NCBI GenBank assembly: GCA_003427395.1
Contig: BFEA01000015.1
Span: forward strand, 1,137,117 to 1,157,826
Direction: 5' to 3'
Length of the DNA stretch: 20,710 nucleotides
DNA from: Chara braunii
Taxonomy: Eukaryota; Streptophyta; Charophyceae; Charales; Characeae
The position numbers and the translations under genes were made by a program. Below the pieces are notes generated by a model that made no database searches, was not told where the DNA came from, and saw only the letters and a program-made list of their open reading frames with translations. Of this stretch, positions 16,471-20,710 are shown in pieces; the stretch's first letter is position 1; each line of letters opens with the position of its first letter.

Positions 16471-16855
16471 CACTGTTGACTTTTCAAGTCAATTCTCCCA
16501 TTCATTTACATGCCTCGCTAGAGGCTTGTTTTCGTGAAACTGTTTGTGACGAATTTCGCTTTTCAAAACTGCGAAAACATCAATCAAAACTAGTTCAACA
16601 AAGCATTTTATTACTGAAAGATGGGGAACAACCCCCGGAGACACGGTCGAAGATCTTCCAAGGACTGGCTAAATCTAGTGATCTCCATTCACGACAGGCT
16701 ATGGTCCCCAGAATGAGTTCGTCATTCCAGGTGTCTTTCATGCATGCTCCCCAATTAATTGGGTAATCTGTCTCTTTCAATTCAAACCTAGGTGAGCATA
16801 TCCACCACCCGGTAAGAGGCACCTCATCGTACGATCGCGCGCTATCTATTGTCTG
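16471..16855. other. Unassigned DNA between mitochondrial fragments
   Basis: No protein or RNA match recognised. A - strand frame (16822-16595) reads like protein but I cannot name it. It may be mitochondrial non-coding or intron DNA, or filler acquired when the fragments were joined. Confidence 0.35.
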
Positions 16856-16972
16856 GGAATTCTCTTAAAATTGGGAACTTATGGTTTTTTAAGATTTTCA
16901 ATACCAATGTTTCCAAAAGCTACTCTTTATTTCACTCCTTTCATTTATATTCTTAGTGTGATTGCTATAATA
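16856..16972 (+). pseudogene. nad4: Mitochondrial nad4 fragment (nuclear insertion)
   Basis: 39 codons reading GILLKLGTYGFLRFSIPMFP then KATLYFTPFIYILSVIAII, a near-exact match in pattern to the conserved core of NADH dehydrogenase subunit 4 (AGILLKLGTYG...RFSIPMFPxAT...), a proton-pumping complex I subunit. The lysine of LLKLG, conserved in this family's channel region, is present. Upstream of GILL the expected residues are replaced by unrelated sequence, and downstream the frame runs straight into ribosomal RNA sequence. It is a cut fragment of about 8% of the gene and not functional. Confidence 0.85.
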
Positions 16973-17085
16973 TGGGTGGATGCCTTGGCATTGAGAAAGA
17001 AAGGACGCAATGAAAGGCGAAACGCCATGGGGAGAAACTCTCTTTGATCCATGGATTTCCTATCGGGAAACCTCAACAAGGCGAT
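16973..17085 (+). pseudogene. rnl: Mitochondrial large-subunit rRNA 5' fragment (nuclear insertion)
   Basis: The segment starts TGGGTGGATGCCTTGGCATT, the nearly universal 5' region of bacterial-type large-subunit rRNA (GGTGGATGCC...TGGCA). It continues with GAAAGGACGCAATGAAAGGC and, near 17056, GGATTTCCTATCGGGAAACC, again matching the conserved order of that domain. Similarity fades after about 17085. The rRNA is about 2.7-3.5 kb in plants, so this is only its beginning. It abuts the nad4 fragment directly, an arrangement that suggests end joining of separate mitochondrial pieces. Confidence 0.8.
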
Positions 17086-17687
17086 CTCTGAGCTTGCTCG
17101 ATTGATTTTGAGACACTAGTGATGCATTTATATGTCGCAGACTGCGCCACTTCGCCTCAATCGATAGTATTCATTTCATTCGAGTAAGAGTTATTTAAAT
17201 AAATTTTAAATGTTTATGTAAATAATTAAAAATTCAAAATTGATAACTTTCTTTAATCTTACGTCAGCATGCACCGGACTCACGCCCGTCACGTGCTGGG
17301 CCCATAGGGGGAGGGGGCTGAAGGGGAAGCATAGCGATTGGCCTATCAGGGAGGACCGGGCCTGATGCTACCGGTTGACCCTTGGATGGCACCGCCCACC
17401 CGTAGTAGCAGGTACCCCGCCTGCTGGCTGGTGCGGCTCCCGCATGTTCCCTCGTTGGAGGCTCGAGCCCATGCGTGGTTGCTACGGGGTCTCCCGCGAC
17501 TACAACACGCCCCCACACTGCCCTGCCTCGCTTGAAACAAAGACAAATGATGATAAAATTTAAAATAATAATTACGAAAATTCAAAACTAGAGCCGCCCG
17601 GCAAAAGGAGGAAAGAACAAATATTAATGCCGCCCAACCGCGCAACCCCACGGACCACAAAACCACGGGGGATAGCCTCTCCCGCTC
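17086..17687. other. Unassigned stretch, AT-rich then GC-rich
   Basis: 17086-17260 is AT-rich and may be a further organelle-derived piece. 17265-17530 is abruptly GC-rich, with open frames on both strands but no recognised domain. The compositional break near 17265 is a plausible insertion edge. Confidence 0.35.
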
Positions 17688-18002
17688 TCAACCCCGCGGC
17701 TCCTCCTCGCCACTTTGATACTCTCGCGTCATGGCCGCTCGATCCCGATCCCTTAATGCCTCAGATGAAAGTCTGACGCCGTAACCAATAATGCTAGGCC
17801 CAAGCCTAGGTCTAGCTCTGGCGGACGCCTGAATAAACGGGCATTGCACGACGCGCCAAGCCACCGAAACGCCTTCAGAAGTCACATTGTTGTCGATGTC
17901 GATCTCCTCGTGTGCGCATGGGTCACAGGCAAACACATCCATCATCGAGACATAATCTTTTAATCCCCGTTTAATCAGAAAAAAAATCTGGTCGGCGATC
18001 AC
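17688..18002 (-). CDS. Hypothetical protein, 104 codons
   Basis: An open frame beginning MIADQIFFLIKRGLKDYVSM. The first 30 residues are mixed hydrophobic and charged; residues 24-32 contain CDPCAHEE, followed by an acidic DIDNN stretch, and the C-terminus is Arg/Glu-rich. I do not recognise a family. A single CxxC is not enough to call a metal site. The start codon lies inside a perfect GC-rich hairpin (17990-18009), so the true start or even coding status is doubtful. It could be an exon fragment, part of an unrecognised element, or a chance frame. Confidence 0.25.
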   Translation of the reverse strand: MIADQIFFLIKRGLKDYVSMMDVFACDPCAHEEIDIDNNVTSEGVSVAWRVVQCPFIQASARARPRLGPSIIGYGVRLSSEALRDRDRAAMTREYQSGEEEPRG

Positions 18003-18009
18003 GCCGACC
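17990..18009. repeat. Perfect GC-rich hairpin
   Basis: GGTCGGCG-ATCA-CGCCGACC: eight perfect pairs and a four-base loop, preceded by a run of A and followed by TTT. It looks like a bacterial intrinsic terminator, but nothing else here is bacterial. Confidence 0.7.
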
Positions 18010-18164
18010 TTTCAATCATCAACAAAAATAAAAAGATCACGCGCGGCTTAAATCCGCCCGCCCACACACTCTCTATTTTTGTCAACCACCCAACCAACAC
18101 AAGCCGGAGACGCGGCCGCGCCTCGCGCGGCATACTTAAACTTTGAACCAAAGCTATTTTCTGT
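18010..18164. other. Short unassigned spacer
   Basis: No feature recognised. It ends where the LINE-like coding similarity on the - strand begins. Confidence 0.35.
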
Positions 18165-18748
18165 CACTTGCAGAAACCAGGGCGAATACGCTTGTAAGGG
18201 TATTCGCGCCGACACCGCCTCCATTCTATTGGAATGCTCTCAATGATCTGATTAATGGATGTTTGGAGGTAGTGGGTGCGCCCTTCAGTACTGACCTCAT
18301 GTCTTTCTCTAATTTCCAAGTGTTGGAAGTCTCCTCCCATAGGTGTTGGATTTTCCATATTCCTCGTTTTACCCAATGGCCCCATTTGGCCTATTGAGGA
18401 AAGGGGATAAGGTTCTCCTTTCTCGTTTTTGATCCAAGGGTTTCCGAAGATGGGTTGTTTGAGGACTTCGTCTCTTCTTTTGCGGCCAATTCTGTTTTCT
18501 GGGAATATGCATCTCCAAATGCAAAGAATATGAGCTCAATCAGATTTAGGAGGTTCATTATCATATGCGCCGTCTAGGAGAGGGTGTGAGTTTTGGTTTC
18601 TTTTGCTTTGGGGAAGTGGCCAATGCTTATTGTAGAGCTAGAAAAAACCTGACGTATTACACGGGGATTTGAATGGGGCTAGTTCCCTGATGTGGTTAAG
18701 GGCGAGTGGAACCCGGTGTATTTTGTCTTGGAGCGAAATTCTCAAGAT
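18165..18748 (-). pseudogene. LINE ORF2, region after the RT, decayed
   Basis: The - strand continues the RT protein after a stop, with pieces such as LRISLQDKIHRVPLALNHIR and, lower down, KQPIFGNPWIKNEKGEPYPL in a 73-codon frame region (18385-18164). A QPxFGNPxI...G block is typical of the segment between the RT and the C-terminal zinc-binding region in plant L1-type LINEs. Several stops interrupt it, and similarity ends near 18165 before any zinc motif, so the 3' end of this copy is missing. Confidence 0.6.
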
Positions 18749-19552
18749 TCACTTAACCTGAAGGGCTTGGATCCGACAAGTTGGGTCTAGAAGGCCCAAT
18801 CCTCCTTTGACTTTTGATTGGGTGATTGTTTGCCAGGACACTTTGTGTATGAAGAGATGATTGTCGGGATCGCCTGACCATAGGAAGACCGCCAACCTTT
18901 TCTTGATTTGGTTATGGAGGTCATCTGATGGGAACCATGTGGAGGTGGTGTACCACATCATGGCTATAATTGAGTTGTTCAGGGCAAGGACTCTGCCTAA
19001 CAGTGATGAGTGTACTCCTTTCCACGTGTGCATTTTGTTGATCATGGAGGATAGCAGGGACGTTGCCGATGTGTTATGACTCCCTTTTGTCATTAGATTG
19101 ATTCCTAGGAAACAGATCGGGGTGGAAAGGTCTGCCCAGCGCAACCCCTCTGGAGATAGTTTTGTGGGAGGGTGGGGTTCTGAGAACAACCATCCAATAG
19201 TTTTCGGGCAGTTGACCTTCATTTCAAAGGCCAATTGGAAGGCTTGCATTGCTTTTGTTAGTGCTTCGAATGATGAGTTGGATGCTCTAATCAAGACTGT
19301 GAGGTCATTTGATCCTCTTTCATCCTTGATGTTCACAAGTCTCTCGATGGATGGGTCCTTTCTTAGGAAGGTTGTTATGGCCTCCATTACAAAAAGGAAG
19401 ATTGGTGTTGCTAGTGGGTCGCCTTGTCTTACCGATTTTATCATTTTGTAAGAGTTGGAGAGGAAGCCAGTGATCTGTACAATTCCTTGGGCCTCATTGT
19501 ATAGTATCCTTACCCATTCCCGGAAAATTGGGCCGACGCCCATTTTCTCCAT
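18749..19552 (-). pseudogene. LINE (L1-type) reverse transcriptase, central part, catalytic box lost
   Basis: The longest uninterrupted frame in the window, 267 codons. Residues 1-60 include GFLSNSYKMIKSVRQGDPLA then TPIFLFVMEAI, the conserved RQGDPLSPxLF motif of non-LTR reverse transcriptases. Residues 74-90 read NIKDERGSNDLTVLIRA. The catalytic (F/Y)ADD box expected just before LTVLIRA has collapsed to ND, apparently through a short deletion that kept the frame. Later segments FLGINL, GRVLALNNSIIAMMWY and KVKGGLGLLDP match the thumb and following region of plant L1 proteins. LINE RTs copy their own mRNA at a nicked chromosomal target; without the DD pair this one cannot. The Met start is internal to the protein. 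Upstream coding continues on the - strand with stops. Confidence 0.8.
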
Positions 19553-20092
19553 GCAGGATTAGAGAAAATCCTAGTTGACCTGATTATAGGCTTTCTCGAA
19601 ATCAAAGAAGAGATATAATCTTATTTTGATTTATTATTCTGGTGGACTTGTTGAGGGCCATTACATTGGACCCATGACAATCAATGCTGACAAGCTTTTA
19701 ACTTCTTGAGATATTTTTATACATTGTACATGGGACGCTGTACCTGTTTTCCAGCAGGTGTGACTCCCCACATATAGATGGAGCCTCCCTACGATACTAA
19801 CGGTGTATGCTCATATCGGGCACCCCCAGTAGTCTGAAGAACCATTACATTGTCTAAGATGAGTCTGTCTGGGATAAACCCTGTTTGGTCGAGATGGAAG
19901 CAACCACTTGTGATACAGTTGATTCGGGAGACAAGAAGTTTGGCTAGAATTTTGTAGGATACATTTAGTAGGGAAATGGGTCTATAGTTTCTAATGTCCT
20001 CTTTATTATCTTTTTTGTAAAGGAGGGTTACGACTCATGTGCTTAACGTTGGACCGAGGGATTCTTTTTCCCAAACTCTATTGAGGAAGTCT
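19553..20092 (-). pseudogene. LINE reverse transcriptase, N-terminal motifs, decayed and interrupted
   Basis: Immediately upstream of the 267-codon frame the - strand reads LFFDFEKAYNQVN, a stop where Trp is expected, DFL, another stop, then SCMEKMG. FDFEKAYDxVxW is RT motif A, and its Asp is intact here. Further upstream lie NVMALNKSTRIINQNKI and, beyond an insertion, GFIPDRLILDNVM, the conserved GFxxxRxILDN block. One frame change sits between NQNKI and LFFDF. The pieces are in correct order for an L1-type RT. The 19669-19841 insertion splits DNVM from the following ALNKS. Confidence 0.7.
19658..19852 (-). mobile_element. SINE-like insertion with 11-bp target duplication, copy 2
   Basis: CCATTACATTG occurs at 19658-19668 and again at 19842-19852. 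Between them are 173 bases that have no place in the LINE protein, whose coding sequence is continuous if one repeat copy and the insert are disregarded. On the - strand the insert contains CCATCTATATGTGGGGAG, CACCTGCTGGAAAACAGG and CAGCGTCCCA, which match the repeat at 2977-3070. No terminal inverted repeats are apparent, which argues against a Mutator-type element of the same duplication length. A SINE or other retroposed short element fits best. Confidence 0.72.
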
Positions 20093-20543
20093 AGGTAGAG
20101 CGGGTCAAGTTTGTGCCAACTTGCCATCCATAATTCTTTGGAAAGGCCATCCTTGTCAGGTGCCTTATTGGGTTTTATCCAGTATGCTTGCTATTTGAAC
20201 TATTTCTGTTGATAGTGTACGGTCTAGATGGGTTAGGAATTTGACTCTTGCTCTTCGTGAATCATTTTGTCGTCCTGCTGGAATTTTACTAGTATATAGG
20301 TAGAGGGGGCTAAGTTTGTGCCAACTTGCCATCCATATTTTTTTGGAAAGTTCATCCTTGCCTGGTGCATTGTTGGGTTTTAGGTCCTTCAAGTTGAGGG
20401 CTCAGAGTAGCACTTCAAATGTGATGGGAACTTTCAATATGCTCGCTGTTTCCGTTGAAAGTATATGATCTAGATGGGTTAGGAATTTGGTTCTTGCTCT
20501 TAGTGAATCGTTTTGTCTACCTGCTGTCATTTTACTAGCATAT
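20093..20543 (-). repeat. Diverged tandem duplication within the LINE
   Basis: 20093-20297 and 20298-20543 are direct repeats. Both start AGGTAGAG and include AAGTTTGTGCCAACTTGCCA and, near their ends, TCTAGATGGGTTAGGAATTT. The first copy lacks about 40 bases present in the second. On the - strand both encode variants of AGRQNDSxRARxKFLTHLD and PGKDxLSKxxWMASWHKL, so a coding segment of about 70-80 residues is present twice. The copies differ at many positions, so the duplication is not recent. Confidence 0.75.
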
Positions 20544-20710
20544 AAGTTCTTGTAAAAGTTGGTAGCTATATTAACTAACTGGGTTGTTTCTGAGGTGGGG
20601 TTGTCGTCTTTGTTGATTAGACTTTCTATCTTAGAGTTCCTGGAGTTGGATTTGATTTTTTGGAAGTAGAATTTAGTCATTTTTTCGTTTAGTTCTCAGT
20701 CGTTCATTCT
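20093..20710 (-). pseudogene. LINE ORF2, pre-RT region, runs off the window
   Basis: Open frames at 20680-20402 and 20392-20165 on the - strand hold FYFQKIKSNSRNSKIESL, a helical segment ending in NFYKNLYAS (the FYxxLY block before the RT), then APGKDELSKKIWMASW (PGxDG-type block that opens the RT fingers). They are separated by stops, and the second part is duplicated. The coding similarity continues to the last base, so the 5' part of the element, with any endonuclease, lies outside the window. Confidence 0.65.

Noticed and set aside
16595-16822. Possible nad9 C-terminus on the - strand ([10 protein letters not shown] resembles a conserved RYFDFASPW end)
   Set aside because: Only a few residues agree, nothing upstream matches, and the frame continues past the point where nad9 should end.
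17981-18013. Bacterial intrinsic terminator (GC-rich hairpin with A run before and T after)
   Set aside because: The T run is only three bases and no other bacterial feature lies nearby; kept as a hairpin only.

Overview
This window looks like repeat-rich nuclear DNA from a streptophyte (land-plant or charophyte lineage), most plausibly a Chara-type alga. The support is: fragments of plant-type mitochondrial nad2, nad4 and large-subunit rRNA embedded in non-mitochondrial DNA; a short AAACCCT telomere-like motif; many homopolymer tracts; and degenerate retroelement proteins that resemble, from memory, families abundant in Chara. The organism call is inference; no search was run. I found no intact cellular gene. 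Everything recognisable is a mobile element, an element fragment, an organelle-derived insertion or structured repeat DNA.

Layout. 1-3,600: non-coding DNA with three miniature inverted-repeat elements (78-179; 281-603 with perfect 8-bp target duplications; 1270-1427 between TTAA sites), a three-part foldback at 841-967, a run of homopolymers with unresolved bases, and a SINE-like repeat (2977-3070). 3,600-8,300, + strand: one badly decayed retroelement with a zinc-knuckle/Gly-Tyr-Asn/coiled-coil N-terminal part and a reverse transcriptase of probable Penelope-like type, split by two miniature elements (4538-4687, 7668-7778). 8,300-9,930, - strand: 3' part of a LINE with a zinc-binding C-terminal region.

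9,930-15,000: a long non-coding block holding the most unusual structure in the window. A 122-bp tandem repeat (11,588-11,955) is followed by a semi-regular array of about ten hairpins (12,179-13,170). Their loops are conserved (two classes, 20-22 nt and 19 nt), while their stems differ from one another yet stay paired through compensatory changes and G.U pairs. A second, smaller family of three hairpins lies at 14,429-14,808. 15,057-15,966: a foldback with 138-bp inverted arms about 93% identical.

15,985-17,085: AT-rich, organelle-derived mosaic with nad2, nad4 and rRNA fragments; nad4 and the rRNA are joined abruptly. 17,086-18,160: unassigned, with a 104-codon reading frame and a perfect GC-rich hairpin. 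18,165-20,710, - strand: a second LINE copy, running off the window end. It has lost its catalytic aspartate box, carries a 173-bp SINE-like insertion flanked by 11-bp direct repeats, and contains a diverged tandem duplication.

The parts do not form a pathway. They read as a layered history of insertions: an old retroelement and old LINEs, later hit by small non-autonomous elements, next to a structured non-coding repeat that may be part of a larger element such as a long LTR or may encode a structured RNA.
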